NCBI GenBank assembly: GCA_037139195.1
Contig: JBAXGW010000016.1
Location: forward strand, 1 to 64,000
DNA: 64,000 bases
Direction: 5' to 3'
DNA from: JBAXGW01 sp037139195
GTDB taxonomy: Bacteria; Bacteroidota; Bacteroidia; Bacteroidales; JAHJDW01
A program made the translations under genes and the position numbers. Below, piece by piece: positions 26,870-38,200 of the stretch (position 1 is its first letter; every line of letters begins with the position of its first letter). The notes beneath the pieces are model-generated. The model was not told the origin of the DNA. It saw only the letters and a program-made list of their open reading frames with translations, and searched no databases.

Positions 26870-28822
26870 TTAATCTACTCTAGACAAACAAATGTTGTCA
26901 TTACTAGACATTATTAAAGGAACCTTTTCAACAACGATATTACTAGTATCAAGTCCTAATGCTTTAATTTCTGTTATACCAAAGCGCTTTAAAACATCAT
27001 ATAAATCCATGATAAACTGGTCGTAAGGCTTAAAGTCAAAATCAAAATTTTGAATTCTATCTATTACTACAAATCTAAAATCGCCTTGAAGATTATTTTT
27101 TCTTAATGACTCATACCTGCTTAATATATCAATTTCATTTTTTTGTACCATATCCTGGCAAACCTGTCTGAAAAAATAATTAATACGAGGCTCCACTCTA
27201 AATCCAATCTTAAAATCAATACGTATTACTTTTTGATCGACCATCTTTGTTACTTTATACTCTGACGAATACGGCTCATCAACGATATCAACATGTATAA
27301 ACCAATAAACATCGGCGCGCTTAGGCTGTTTATTTACAATAGAATAGATAATTTTCGATTCAATCTCATGAATATTAGTTGAGCGAGTTATATACACTAA
27401 ATTAGTCGCGTATTTGGGAATAGTTAAATCTTCGCTAACTTCCTTTAATATCGGCAAGAAAGAATCAACATCAGAATATTCAGACAATTGGAACTTTAAT
27501 TTTCTTCCATTGTGCCAAATAAACATAATAACTAATAAAATACTAGCAATAATAATGGTTACCCAACCTCCATGGAAAAACTTAGTTAAATTGGCTAAAA
27601 GAAATGAAATTTCAATAGTAAGAAAGACCGTTGCCATTATAGCCACCAACGACCAATTTGTTCTTTTTGTACGAAGATAGATACTCAACAATACAGTGGT
27701 CATAAGCATTGTAACTGTAATTGACAACCCATAAGCTGCATCCATTTTATTAGATTCTTGAAAAAATAAAACCACTAGAATACAAGCAATCATTAGCATT
27801 GTATTTAAGCTTGGAATATACAACTGACCTTTCACCGTTGTTGGGTACTTGATTTGAACCTTTGGCCAAAAATTTAATGAAATAGCTTCACTAATAAGCG
27901 TATAAGAACCACTGATCAGCGCCTGACTGGCAACAACAGCAGCAAAAGCAGCAATAACTACACCTGGAAGTACAAACCATTGAGGCATCAAACTAAAAAA
28001 GGGATTAGTACTTTTAGTTATTTCAGAAGCATGACCTATTATCCATGCCCCTTGACCTAAATAATTCAATATAAGCATGGATTTAACAAATATCCAACTC
28101 ATTCTAATATTTTTTATCCCGCAATGTCCTAAATCAGAATATAGAGCCTCTGCTCCAGTTGTACATAAGAAGACAGCCCCCAATAATACAAAACCATCTG
28201 GATACTCAGCTAAAAATTTAAACCCATAATAGGGATTAAAAGCTTTAATAATATCGGGATGTCCAATTATATTGATAAAACCAAAAAAGCCCAGCATAGA
28301 AAACCAAATAAGCATTATTGGACCAAAGGCTTTACCTAGAAAAGAAGTTCCAAAACGTTGAATTGAAAATAATCCAATAAGAATTGCAATTGCAATTGGG
28401 ACAACATATATTTCAGGATTGATCATTCTCAATCCTTCAATTGCAGAAACAACAGTAATAGAGGGCGTAATAATTCCATCAGCTAAAAGCGTGCAACCTC
28501 CAATAATTGCAAAAATATAGGCCCATCTCGCCTTTCTTCTAATTAAAGCGAAAAGAGAGAATATTCCTCCCTCTCCCTTATTATCAGCTCTAAGAGTAAT
28601 AATTACATACTTTATTGTTGTTAGAAGCGTTAAAGTCCATATAATCAAGGACACCGCTCCATAAATATATTCATTTTTAATAACATCTAAACCATTTAAT
28701 ATTGCTCTAAAAACATACAAAGGTGAAGTTCCAATATCACCATATACAATTCCCATTGTAACGAGCATTCCGGCTACACCAAATTTAACTCCGTGTGAAC
28801 TAACAACTGACTTTGATTTCAT
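26870..28822 (-). CDS. kup: Kup-family potassium uptake transporter
   Basis: A 650-residue inner-membrane K+ importer (K+/H+ symport in characterised members). The start is put at ATG 28822: the in-frame start at 28885 would lie upstream of a -7 box at 28844-28851. The start of helix 1 carries the Kup signature GIVYGDIGTSPLYVFRAIL. Further motifs are NKGEGGIFSLFALIRR and GCTLLADGIITPSITVVSAIEG. About 12 transmembrane helices are followed by a cytoplasmic C-terminal domain of ~200 residues. Length fits the family. It is divergent from the rarD gene across a 189-bp spacer. Confidence 0.95.
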   Translation of the reverse strand: MKSKSVVSSHGVKFGVAGMLVTMGIVYGDIGTSPLYVFRAILNGLDVIKNEYIYGAVSLIIWTLTLLTTIKYVIITLRADNKGEGGIFSLFALIRRKARWAYIFAIIGGCTLLADGIITPSITVVSAIEGLRMINPEIYVVPIAIAILIGLFSIQRFGTSFLGKAFGPIMLIWFSMLGFFGFINIIGHPDIIKAFNPYYGFKFLAEYPDGFVLLGAVFLCTTGAEALYSDLGHCGIKNIRMSWIFVKSMLILNYLGQGAWIIGHASEITKSTNPFFSLMPQWFVLPGVVIAAFAAVVASQALISGSYTLISEAISLNFWPKVQIKYPTTVKGQLYIPSLNTMLMIACILVVLFFQESNKMDAAYGLSITVTMLMTTVLLSIYLRTKRTNWSLVAIMATVFLTIEISFLLANLTKFFHGGWVTIIIASILLVIMFIWHNGRKLKFQLSEYSDVDSFLPILKEVSEDLTIPKYATNLVYITRSTNIHEIESKIIYSIVNKQPKRADVYWFIHVDIVDEPYSSEYKVTKMVDQKVIRIDFKIGFRVEPRINYFFRQVCQDMVQKNEIDILSRYESLRKNNLQGDFRFVVIDRIQNFDFDFKPYDQFIMDLYDVLKRFGITEIKALGLDTSNIVVEKVPLIMSSNDNICLSRVD

Positions 28823-28843
28823 AATTTTATTATAAAAAACTGG

Positions 28844-28851
28844 CAAATGTA
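28844..28851 (-). promoter_or_regulatory. -7 element of the kup promoter
   Basis: CAAATGTA on the plus strand, i.e. TACATTTG on the minus strand, fitting TAnnTTTG. It lies 22 bp upstream of ATG 28822 and supports that start. No exact -33 TTTG at the usual spacing. Confidence 0.5.
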
Positions 28852-28990
28852 ATTCAAAATTTCGAATATTAAATGAAAATAGCAATATTTATTTTCAGCA
28901 CGTAAAAATGCTGAAAAACAATCATTTAAAAACACAAAATTTACCTATGAATTTTATAAAATTGCAACAATAATTTACAAGATATTGCAT

Positions 28991-28998
28991 TATATTTG
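28991..28998 (+). promoter_or_regulatory. -7 element of the rarD promoter
   Basis: TATATTTG, exact match to TAnnTTTG, 14 bp before ATG 29012. It implies a very short leader and rules out the in-frame ATG at 28985. A -33 element at normal spacing is not clear. Confidence 0.6.
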
Positions 28999-29011
28999 CA
29001 AAAACAAAAGC

Positions 29012-29917
29012 ATGTTAAATACATCTTCAAATTTTGTAAAAGGAATTTTTCTAGCATTTATAAGCTATCTTATGTGGGGTTTGTTTCCTTTATATTGGAA
29101 ACAGTTATCATTTATTAAACCAACAACATTATTAGCTCATCGTATTTGCTGGTCGATGTTATTTCTTTTGTTAATACTTTTTATTAGTAAGAATAAAAAT
29201 ATTTTATCTATATTAAAAAACAAGAAAACATTATTATTACTTGTTTTAACAGGAGTTTTAATTGGGACAAACTGGGGAACCTATATTTTTGCTATTAATA
29301 CCAACCAAATAGTTGAAGCTAGCTTTGGCTATTACATTAACCCACTAATAAATGTGCTGTTTGGTGTTTTATTTCTTAAAGAGAAGTTAAATAAAATTGA
29401 GTTAACAGCCATTGGATTCGCCTTGCTTGGCGTGGCAATCATGTCGTACCAAATTGGAGGAATTCCAATTTTATCGCTAGTTTTAGCAATTACCTTTTCA
29501 CTCTATGGTTTACTCAGGAAAATTATTAATGTCGATTCTATTTCTGCACTTAGCATAGAAACGCTAGCACTTTTCCCAATAGCATTTTGGTGGATTATTC
29601 ACACATCTGTAATTGGCAACGAAGCATCAAATTATAGCACCACAAATATATTGCTTTTATCAATGAGTGGTGTGCTAACAGCCTTACCATTGGTTTGGTT
29701 TGGCAGAGCAGCTACATTAATCCCACTATCAACCATAGGTTTTATGCAATACCTATCTCCCACTCTTCAGCTACTAATAGGAATAATTGTTTATAAAGAA
29801 AGCTTCGACCTAAACCACGTAATAAGTTTTGGAATTGTTTGGATTGGATTAGGCATTTATAGTTGGAGTATGATTAAAAAGATGAGGGAGAAGAAAAATG
29901 AATCAATAAAGAATTAA
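29012..29917 (+). CDS. rarD: RarD-type EamA/DMT-family transporter
   Basis: A 301-residue membrane protein with ten hydrophobic segments in two EamA halves. RarD hallmarks are visible: YLMWGLFPLYWKQL near the N-terminus, AHRICWSMLFLL, LIGTNWGTYIFAINTNQIVEASFGYYINPL, and PLVWFGRAATLIPLSTIGFMQYLSPTLQLL. E. coli RarD gives chloramphenicol sensitivity/resistance phenotypes; the real substrate is uncertain. Start chosen at 29012 because the -7 box overlaps the earlier ATG. Confidence 0.92.
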   Translation: MLNTSSNFVKGIFLAFISYLMWGLFPLYWKQLSFIKPTTLLAHRICWSMLFLLLILFISKNKNILSILKNKKTLLLLVLTGVLIGTNWGTYIFAINTNQIVEASFGYYINPLINVLFGVLFLKEKLNKIELTAIGFALLGVAIMSYQIGGIPILSLVLAITFSLYGLLRKIINVDSISALSIETLALFPIAFWWIIHTSVIGNEASNYSTTNILLLSMSGVLTALPLVWFGRAATLIPLSTIGFMQYLSPTLQLLIGIIVYKESFDLNHVISFGIVWIGLGIYSWSMIKKMREKKNESIKN

Positions 29918-30001
29918 TAAATGCTTTTCATTTCTTATTTTTCTTTAAAATCTTCAATTTCTTTGACTTCTTAATTGGCGTTAAATTAATATCCATAAAA
30001 G

Positions 30002-30295
30002 TTATGTTATCTTCTTAACAAGAACTCCAGTAATTCGGGTTGAAACATATCCTTTTTTATTAGCAGTTACGACATATTTGGCATCTTTAATATTCTCAAA
30101 AAAGTAAACCCCAATTCTTGAAGAAAGCTCAATAAACTTGTGAATACTATCAAAACTAATAATAGTAACACAAACACTATCTATTTCTTCATGAGATACA
30201 GCATCATATATTACACCTTTTAATCTCGAATTCTGAGAATAACAAACTTCTGAAACAACTAGAATTAGCGAAAAAATAAAAAATATAAACCTCAT
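30002..30295 (-). CDS. Small secreted carboxypeptidase-regulatory-like domain protein
   Basis: A 97-residue protein. Signal peptide ~1-20 (ending CYSQ), then a single beta-sandwich of the CarboxypepD_reg type (LKGVIYDAVSHEEIDSVCVTI, then GVYFFENIKDAKYVVTANKKGY). Such domains usually form the N-terminus of TonB receptors or surface proteins; here it stands alone. The gap to the downstream APC permease gene start is on the same strand but that gene lies upstream (start 32030, end 30333), so the two may share a transcript. Confidence 0.7.
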   Translation of the reverse strand: MRFIFFIFSLILVVSEVCYSQNSRLKGVIYDAVSHEEIDSVCVTIISFDSIHKFIELSSRIGVYFFENIKDAKYVVTANKKGYVSTRITGVLVKKIT

Positions 30296-30332
30296 TAGAT
30301 ATTACTTTAATTTACTTAATAAACTTTTTTCT

Positions 30333-32030
30333 CTACACAATATTCCTCAACTTACTATGCTTATAACTGTACAAGAAATATATCACTAACCCCACAATCA
30401 ACCATATTCCAAATCGAAGCCAGTTTACAACTGTTAGCTCTGACATTAAGTATAAATTGATAATTAAACCAAGCGTAGGTATTAAAGAAAGTCTTTTAAT
30501 AAATGCGAAAACGCTTATTACTACTAAAAGTATTAAAAACATGGTTAATGGAATATTATTATAAAAATTAGTAAAAACATCCTTGACAAATGTTGGTTTT
30601 AAGTAATTTACCAAGGCAAATAATAATACCGACAAAGCTGGAATAATGTATTTACCATTAATATAGTATACTTTAAATTTAGGTCGCTGCTCAGAGCTTT
30701 CATTTCCATAAGATAAAACTCCTAAACAAATAATAACAAAGGCAAACAGAGTTCCAATACTAGTTAAATCAGTTACAGCCTCTAGGTTCATAAATAATGA
30801 TGGCACTCCAACTACTAAACCAGTAACTAATGTAGAATATGAAGGGGTTTTGTATTTGGGATGAATCTTAGCAAAGCGTTTAGGCAATAAACCGTCTCTA
30901 CTCATGCTCATCCAAATACGAGGCTGTCCTACTTGAAAAACCAACAAAACACTAGCCATCGCTATAATTGCGCTAAAAGCAACTAAGCCACTAAACCAAT
31001 CTAAATGCACAACTTTGAAAATGTAAGCCAAAGGGTCGGCAACAGCTAATTGTTGGTAACTAACCATACCAGTCATTACTAACGCAATTAGAACGTACAA
31101 AATGGTGCAAATAATTAAAGACCAGATCATTGCTTTAGGCAAATCGCGCTGTGGATTTTTGCATTCTTCTGCGGTTGTAGAAATTGCATCAAAACCAATA
31201 TAAGCAAAAAATACCGCCGAAACTCCTTTCATAACCCCCACAAAACCATTGGGAGCAAAAGGTGTCCAATTGTCGGTATTGATATAAAATGCACCAACCG
31301 CTATAACCATCAATATCACAATGAGTTTTAGCAGCACCATCAGGTTACTTGCATTCTTACTTTCTTTAATGCCAATATAAACCAAAAAAGTAACAAAGCT
31401 AACTATCATAAAAGCAGGAATATTCATGATAATTTTATAATCGAAAAGCGTTGGAGCATTAATCCATGCATTATAACCATACATTGCACGCTGAGGAATA
31501 TCTTGAATCAAAGTTCCTTTAGCCATAAGACCAATCACTTCATTAAACCCTTCTCGAGCAGTAGCAACATTCATTGCCAAATATTCGGGAATATGAAGCC
31601 CAAATCCATGTATAAATCCAGTAAAATATTCTGACCAAGATATAGCAACCGCAATATTTCCAACCGAATACTCCATCAACAAATCCCAGCCAATAATCCA
31701 TGCAACAAGTTCGCCCATCGATGCATAGGCATAAGTATAGGCACTTCCACTCAATGGAATTCGAGAAGCAAATTCTGCATAGCATAACGCCGAAAACGAA
31801 CACGCAAGTGCAGTGAAAACAAATAAAAGCGAAACAGCTGGGCCACCATCATTAGCTGCAGTGCCAATAGTGCTAAATATTCCACCACCAATAATTGCCG
31901 CTATAGCAAGAGCTATTAAATCAATTACGCGCAAATTCTTTTTCAAATGAACCTCTGATTCTGAAAACTCAGAAGCATGAGCCATTATATCCGAAAATCG
32001 TTTTCTTCTGAACAAACTTGATATATTCAC
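30333..32030 (-). CDS. APC-family amino acid permease (cationic subgroup)
   Basis: A 565-residue transporter. APC signatures: IALAIAAIIGGGIFSTIGTA (~38-57), LCYAEFASRIPLSGSAYTYAY, FFAYIGFDAISTTAEECKNPQRDLP. It has 12-14 hydrophobic segments and is longer than its paralogue at 17889-19412 because of two extra C-terminal helices. This resembles the CAT-type cationic amino acid transporters, which have 14 helices. The substrate is not proven. Ends 37 bp before the small CarboxypepD_reg gene. Confidence 0.9.
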   Translation of the reverse strand: MNISSLFRRKRFSDIMAHASEFSESEVHLKKNLRVIDLIALAIAAIIGGGIFSTIGTAANDGGPAVSLLFVFTALACSFSALCYAEFASRIPLSGSAYTYAYASMGELVAWIIGWDLLMEYSVGNIAVAISWSEYFTGFIHGFGLHIPEYLAMNVATAREGFNEVIGLMAKGTLIQDIPQRAMYGYNAWINAPTLFDYKIIMNIPAFMIVSFVTFLVYIGIKESKNASNLMVLLKLIVILMVIAVGAFYINTDNWTPFAPNGFVGVMKGVSAVFFAYIGFDAISTTAEECKNPQRDLPKAMIWSLIICTILYVLIALVMTGMVSYQQLAVADPLAYIFKVVHLDWFSGLVAFSAIIAMASVLLVFQVGQPRIWMSMSRDGLLPKRFAKIHPKYKTPSYSTLVTGLVVGVPSLFMNLEAVTDLTSIGTLFAFVIICLGVLSYGNESSEQRPKFKVYYINGKYIIPALSVLLFALVNYLKPTFVKDVFTNFYNNIPLTMFLILLVVISVFAFIKRLSLIPTLGLIINLYLMSELTVVNWLRFGIWLIVGLVIYFLYSYKHSKLRNIV

Positions 32031-32289
32031 AATAGTATGTTTTTAAATAAATGAATTTTAGCCTGTAAAAATACTATTTATTTTTAAACGGTTTGAACTA
32101 AAAAATTATATTATTAATACACTTAAATACAACACATTTGCAATTCAATTTATTACAACTCACCATACAATTTCAGCAATTCAATTTGGGTTTTTAGCAA
32201 TTCAAAATATTTTTCTTTCAATTAAAAGTTTTCTATTGTAACTATACATTATATAAAAGTATTCTCCAAAACCTAAATCGATATAGTAT

Positions 32290-35109
32290 ATGAGACTAAT
32301 AAAAAAAATATTTTTACTTTTAATTATTTTCGAAAGTCATTTTAGCTATACGCAAGAAAATAATAATCATTTCCCTTATCCTGTTATTTTAATACATGGA
32401 ATTGCAGATAGCTATGGAAGATGGTCAACAATGGTTGATTATAGCATTCAGGAAGGTTGGAGTTATGGTGGAGAATTAAATATATGCCTAAATGCTGATT
32501 CAAATAACAGCACCAGCGATATTTTCTCAGTTAATTCAAAAGAAATAAAAAGTTTTATACCAAATAATTTACCAGCAGCTGATTTTTATTGTTTGAATTT
32601 TGATGTAGATCCTTCTGGTATTGCACATAATACTTATGGTGTAAGTTCGAGTTTTTTGAGCAATCAATCGGCAATATTAAAGCAAGGGAAAGCAGTTGGA
32701 ATAGCCATTCAAAAAGTTCTTGCAGCAACTGGTAAGGACAAAGTTATATTAGTAGGACATTCAATGGGAGGTTTGGCTTCACGCACCTATTTGCAAAATA
32801 GCATTTTTTGGCAAGCTGACGCTCAAACACATGTTGCAAAACTTCTAACATTAGGCACTCCACATGGAGGCAGCAATACAACAGCAAATGGATTGGGCGC
32901 ATTACTTGCTATAGACGAAAGCTCAGAGGCTGTTCGCGATTTAAGAACTTCATACTATTATTCTAATGCTTCAGGAGTTTTTTTATTCGGGGGAACTGAA
33001 AGCGAAACCGTTATGGATGACAGACTAGTAGGATTTTACAACTATGATGCAAACTGCAATGGCGTAATTGGAGATAATGTAGTAGGATTAAATCAAAAAC
33101 CAATGCAAACAAATATTGATTACACATGTGTTGTAGGTGATTACACTTTAGATTTAGCTGGTGGAGATATGATTGTTCCTACTTTTAGTGCAAATATTAA
33201 GAATTTTTATCCTAACCTTATTTCTGAAACTTATACATTAAACGAAACTCATGTTGATTTGCCTTATGATATTGAATACATCTACAATGGAATGGACGAA
33301 CCTGATTATGCAAATTTAGCTTATGCTATTGCTCCTAATAACATTTACAATGCATTTATAACATTGCAAGCAAGTGATGCTAGCTCATTAGTTGACAACG
33401 ATTTTTTTAGGTTTACAATTGCAAATTCTAGTAATTATAGCATTAAAATAAATGATATTCCAGTAAATGATTTTAACTTCTCAATAATAAAAACAACTGA
33501 TAATTCAGTAGTATACAGTTCTAGTTCAAATGGAAATTCAAACATAGAATCTCCAATTTTGGGATTTAATGCTGGTGATTATTATTTAAAAACATGGGGA
33601 ACCGCAAATGACACTTCTTGGGAAAATCCTTATCGCTTTATTATACAAAACTCATCTTTTGTTGTTAATGCAAGTACAAATCAAAACACAATTTGCAACG
33701 GAAGCAGCACTCAGATTTCAACTTCATTAGCAGGAAATAGCGGCACTTGTTCTTATTCATGGCTTCCAGCAAATGGATTAAGCTCAACTTCTATTGCAAA
33801 TCCTATTGCAAGTCCAACTACAACTACTACTTATACAGTTACTGCTTCCTATTTATCACAAACGGCTACTAATTCTGTTGTTATTACTGTTAATCCAATT
33901 CCTAGCATTACTTTTACGCCCTCAGTTACTTCTATTTGCGTGGGGCAATCTGCCAATATTTTAGTTTCTGGTGCTAGTTCTTACTCTTGGAGTCCGGCTT
34001 TGGGTTTAAATCAAACTACTGGAAATTATATTATCGCTTCTCCTTCTTCTAATATTACGTACACGGTTACTGGAACTTCTAATGGCTGTTCTACTTCTGC
34101 ATCTACTGCTATAAATGTCAATGCTTTACCCGTTGTTTCTACTAATGCAGCTTCTGTTAATATTTGTGCAGGGCAATCTACTTTACTTTCCGCTACTGGC
34201 GCTAGCTCTTACTCTTGGAGTCCTGCTTTGGGGTTAAATCAAACTACTGGAAATTATATTGTTTCTACTCCTTCTGCAAACACAACTTATACCGTTACTG
34301 GCACTAGCAATACATGTTCTGCGTCTTCAAGCATCATTGTTTATGTTAATCCTATTCCTTCTATTTCAGTAAATCCTACCACTTCTTCTATTTGCAATGG
34401 CGAATCTATTTCTTTATCTGCTAATGGCGCTAATTCTTATGTTTGGTCGCCTTCTAATGGCTTAAATCAAAGCGCAGGAAATTCTATTATTGCTTCTCCT
34501 TCTTCTAATACTACTTATACAGTTACTGGAACTTCTAATGCTTGTTCTGCTTCTCAAAATGTTTATGTTTTTGTTAATCCTATTCCTAATTCTAGTTTTA
34601 GCTTAAGCAAAGCAAATGACATTTGCACAAACGAAGCAATTACGATTACTTACACTGGCACAATAAATCCTTTTTCTGTCTATTCTTGGAATTTTGACAA
34701 TGCATATTTATTAAGTGGCAATATTTCCAGCGCAGGTCCATTTTTAATTAAATGGAACGTTGAAGGAAATCACACGATTTCTTTATCCGAAAGATTAAAC
34801 AATTGTCAATCGGATACTTTTACTATCAACGCTTTTGTTGAAGTTTGCACAAATATAGAATTATTAAAAACCGATGACATAAATGTTTTTCCAAGTCCTG
34901 CAACTAATTTTATTACGATTGAGGGCATTAAACCAAATTCAACTATCCGAATTTCTGATTTAACTGGAAGAACAATCTATTTCAAAGACAACTACTGCTC
35001 AAATACTTTAAACATTGATGTTTCTAGTTTTGCTGTTGGTAATTATTGCGTTATTATTCAAAACAGCAATTATTCTGTTTATAAAGCTTTTGTTAAGAAA
35101 GATGAATAA
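32290..35109 (+). CDS. Secreted lipase-like alpha/beta hydrolase with Ig repeats, type A T9SS domain
   Basis: A 939-residue exported enzyme. Signal peptide residues ~1-21 (FSYTQ). The alpha/beta-hydrolase domain spans ~28-345: oxyanion region VILIHGIADSYGRW, nucleophile elbow VGHSMGG with Ser158, and a likely catalytic His in LNETHVDLPYD. The GHSMGG and HG motifs fit triacylglycerol lipase/PGAP1-like esterases. A pre-peptidase-like beta domain (~360-455) follows, then four Ig-like repeats of ~75 residues, a PKD-like segment and a Por-type sorting domain (VFPSPATNFITIEG). From residue ~485 to ~900 it is almost identical to the next gene, see the repeat entry. Substrate unknown; extracellular ester hydrolysis is likely. 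Confidence 0.85.
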   Translation: MRLIKKIFLLLIIFESHFSYTQENNNHFPYPVILIHGIADSYGRWSTMVDYSIQEGWSYGGELNICLNADSNNSTSDIFSVNSKEIKSFIPNNLPAADFYCLNFDVDPSGIAHNTYGVSSSFLSNQSAILKQGKAVGIAIQKVLAATGKDKVILVGHSMGGLASRTYLQNSIFWQADAQTHVAKLLTLGTPHGGSNTTANGLGALLAIDESSEAVRDLRTSYYYSNASGVFLFGGTESETVMDDRLVGFYNYDANCNGVIGDNVVGLNQKPMQTNIDYTCVVGDYTLDLAGGDMIVPTFSANIKNFYPNLISETYTLNETHVDLPYDIEYIYNGMDEPDYANLAYAIAPNNIYNAFITLQASDASSLVDNDFFRFTIANSSNYSIKINDIPVNDFNFSIIKTTDNSVVYSSSSNGNSNIESPILGFNAGDYYLKTWGTANDTSWENPYRFIIQNSSFVVNASTNQNTICNGSSTQISTSLAGNSGTCSYSWLPANGLSSTSIANPIASPTTTTTYTVTASYLSQTATNSVVITVNPIPSITFTPSVTSICVGQSANILVSGASSYSWSPALGLNQTTGNYIIASPSSNITYTVTGTSNGCSTSASTAINVNALPVVSTNAASVNICAGQSTLLSATGASSYSWSPALGLNQTTGNYIVSTPSANTTYTVTGTSNTCSASSSIIVYVNPIPSISVNPTTSSICNGESISLSANGANSYVWSPSNGLNQSAGNSIIASPSSNTTYTVTGTSNACSASQNVYVFVNPIPNSSFSLSKANDICTNEAITITYTGTINPFSVYSWNFDNAYLLSGNISSAGPFLIKWNVEGNHTISLSERLNNCQSDTFTINAFVEVCTNIELLKTDDINVFPSPATNFITIEGIKPNSTIRISDLTGRTIYFKDNYCSNTLNIDVSSFAVGNYCVIIQNSNYSVYKAFVKKDE
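33742..34988 (+). repeat. Duplicated C-terminal module, copy 1
   Basis: Matches 37329-38575 at a constant offset of 3587 bp with no indels. 33871-34988 (1118 bp) is identical by my base-by-base reading. 33742-33870 has only a handful of mostly synonymous differences. Encodes Ig-like repeats, a PKD-like part and most of the sorting domain. Confidence 0.95.
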
Positions 35110-35240
35110 AACAAACATTGCTTTTATATAGTCAAATATAAACCGTTTATATATTAACTTTTTTGGCTGTAGATAAATTTTCTATTTTTACATTATAAAA
35201 GAATTTAAATATTATTCTTTATACAATAATACGTTCCACC

Positions 35241-38200
35241 ATGAATAGATATAAGACATTTTTGGTATTTGTATGTTTTTTCGCCTTTTTACAAAATATT
35301 ATTTCACAAACCAGACAAACTAACACTTCTGCCTCAGAAATTTTTGCTGACGCACCCTATCTTTGTCAAAAATTTGATTTACAAGGCAATCAACAAGGAA
35401 TACCAATCACAATTATTTGTCACGACGCCTCATCCTCTGGCGTTGACCTAAAATCGATAGATATTTCTATTAAAGATATTTCACAAACAACTTTTGGAAA
35501 TTCGCTGAAATTTTCAAATATGTCGGACATCGATTTTTACAAACAATTTAAAATCAAATCAAAAACTAATTCTAATTTGGGGATTCAAAAAATGGATACT
35601 GCAACAGTTTTTAAAGACAATTCGGTATCATTGAAATTTTCAACAGCGTCAAACGATTTCGAAGAAATAAGAGGAACGTGGTGGTATTTTGTATTTGAAA
35701 TTCCAGCATCTTATCTGCAATCATATTCAGACACAATAGATATTAAGGTATATTTTTCTGAAGACTGGTCTACTGATGATGCAGTATATTTAAGAGTAGT
35801 CAGAAGCACTGACACTCCTGTGAAATTAACAAATTGGTACCGAGGCGACACGCATGTGCATAGCTCATTTACTCAAAACAACGTTGAGTTGGGATTTCCA
35901 ACAGAAGTAACTACTTATATGGCAGAACAAATGAATTTAGATTGGGTAAGTTTCACTGACCATTCTTGCGATTTTGATAATTACGGAATAAATATGAAAA
36001 GTAATTGGAACGAGTTAGGAACAAATATTCAACTAAACAACAATACCAACCAAAATCTCAAATTAATTCGAGGTATTGAAATGTCAGTAGACAATTCAAA
36101 GGGAGATATTGTTCACACGCTCGTTTATCCTTCACCCCAAAACCCTTATAGTCTTGCGTATATTGGTGATGGTGGCGGCGACATATCTGGCACTGATGTA
36201 AACATTGATATGATGTTAGATTCGTGCATAAAATATGATGCTTTTGGGTATGCGGCTCACCCTTTTGCAACTGGAGATATTTTAAGTTCTTCAATTGGAG
36301 GCGGAATTTGGAATATAGGTCATAACGGATTCAAACAGAACGGGGCTGCTTATAATTATGCAGGAACAGTTTCGTGCAATTACCTTAGTTCCCCATCTGA
36401 TATATATTCAACTAAAAGCGGAGAATATTTCAAAAAAGGGCTGATTGGTGGACAATTACTAAATTGGAGAAATAAACTAAGTGTTGCTGATGACTATAAT
36501 AATCCATGGAATGCCGCAAATGAAAACCTTGATGCTTTCGCATTAATAGATACTTTAGACGACTTACAATATCAAAAAAGATACCAACAAGGAAGAGAAG
36601 CCTTTTTCTTTATTCTCCAACAAGCACTAAAAGATGCACAAACAAATGCTTTAGACAGTGTAACTAAATTTTTTCAACTTGCAGGTTCAGACGCACATGG
36701 CTCATACAATTATTCAAATACTGATTATACATTTGGATATGTTGGTGCAGTAACAGATAATACACTTGGGAAATTCTCAACTTTAGCATATTGCCCAGAT
36801 GGCATGGGTCAGAATGCTGAAAATATTCTAAGAGCATTGAGAAAAGGGAAAGTTATTATTAGTGATGGTCCAATCGTGAGTTTTGAATTACAAAATTCGC
36901 TAGGAGCAAAAGCAACAATTGGAGATGAAATTCACATAAACGATTTAGACCTCGAATCTTGGAATATTAATAACAATGTGATTACAAATGAAACTTTTGG
37001 CACAATAAAATCACTACGTTTTATAATTGGATTTAAAAACAATATTTACTATTACAATTACAGTAGCACAAGCGCGAACTTGTCGTTATATACCATTTTA
37101 TATTCTATTTTTGGAGATAATATTCCAAACGAACGATTTTTTATTATCGCTGAACTTTATACCCACAAAAATTCAAACTCATCAACTTTTAATGGCGACT
37201 TTTTTTCGGCAACCAATCCTATTTGGATTAAAATAAATCATGAGAATTTAATAGTTGATGCTTTAGCCTCAAACAATTCATTATGCATAGGCGAAACATC
37301 TCAACTTAATTCGAATATTAATAGCAGCGGCACTTGCTCCTATTCATGGCTTCCAGCAAATGGATTAAGTTCAACTTCTATTGCAAATCCTATTGCAAGT
37401 CCAACTACAACTACGACTTATACCGTTACTGCTTCCTATTTATCACAAACGGCTACAAATTCTGTTGTTATTACTGTTAATCCAATTCCTAGCATTACTT
37501 TTACGCCCTCAGTTACTTCTATTTGCGTGGGGCAATCTGCCAATATTTTAGTTTCTGGTGCTAGTTCTTACTCTTGGAGTCCGGCTTTGGGTTTAAATCA
37601 AACTACTGGAAATTATATTATCGCTTCTCCTTCTTCTAATATTACGTACACGGTTACTGGAACTTCTAATGGCTGTTCTACTTCTGCATCTACTGCTATA
37701 AATGTCAATGCTTTACCCGTTGTTTCTACTAATGCAGCTTCTGTTAATATTTGTGCAGGGCAATCTACTTTACTTTCCGCTACTGGCGCTAGCTCTTACT
37801 CTTGGAGTCCTGCTTTGGGGTTAAATCAAACTACTGGAAATTATATTGTTTCTACTCCTTCTGCAAACACAACTTATACCGTTACTGGCACTAGCAATAC
37901 ATGTTCTGCGTCTTCAAGCATCATTGTTTATGTTAATCCTATTCCTTCTATTTCAGTAAATCCTACCACTTCTTCTATTTGCAATGGCGAATCTATTTCT
38001 TTATCTGCTAATGGCGCTAATTCTTATGTTTGGTCGCCTTCTAATGGCTTAAATCAAAGCGCAGGAAATTCTATTATTGCTTCTCCTTCTTCTAATACTA
38101 CTTATACAGTTACTGGAACTTCTAATGCTTGTTCTGCTTCTCAAAATGTTTATGTTTTTGTTAATCCTATTCCTAATTCTAGTTTTAGCTTAAGCAAAGC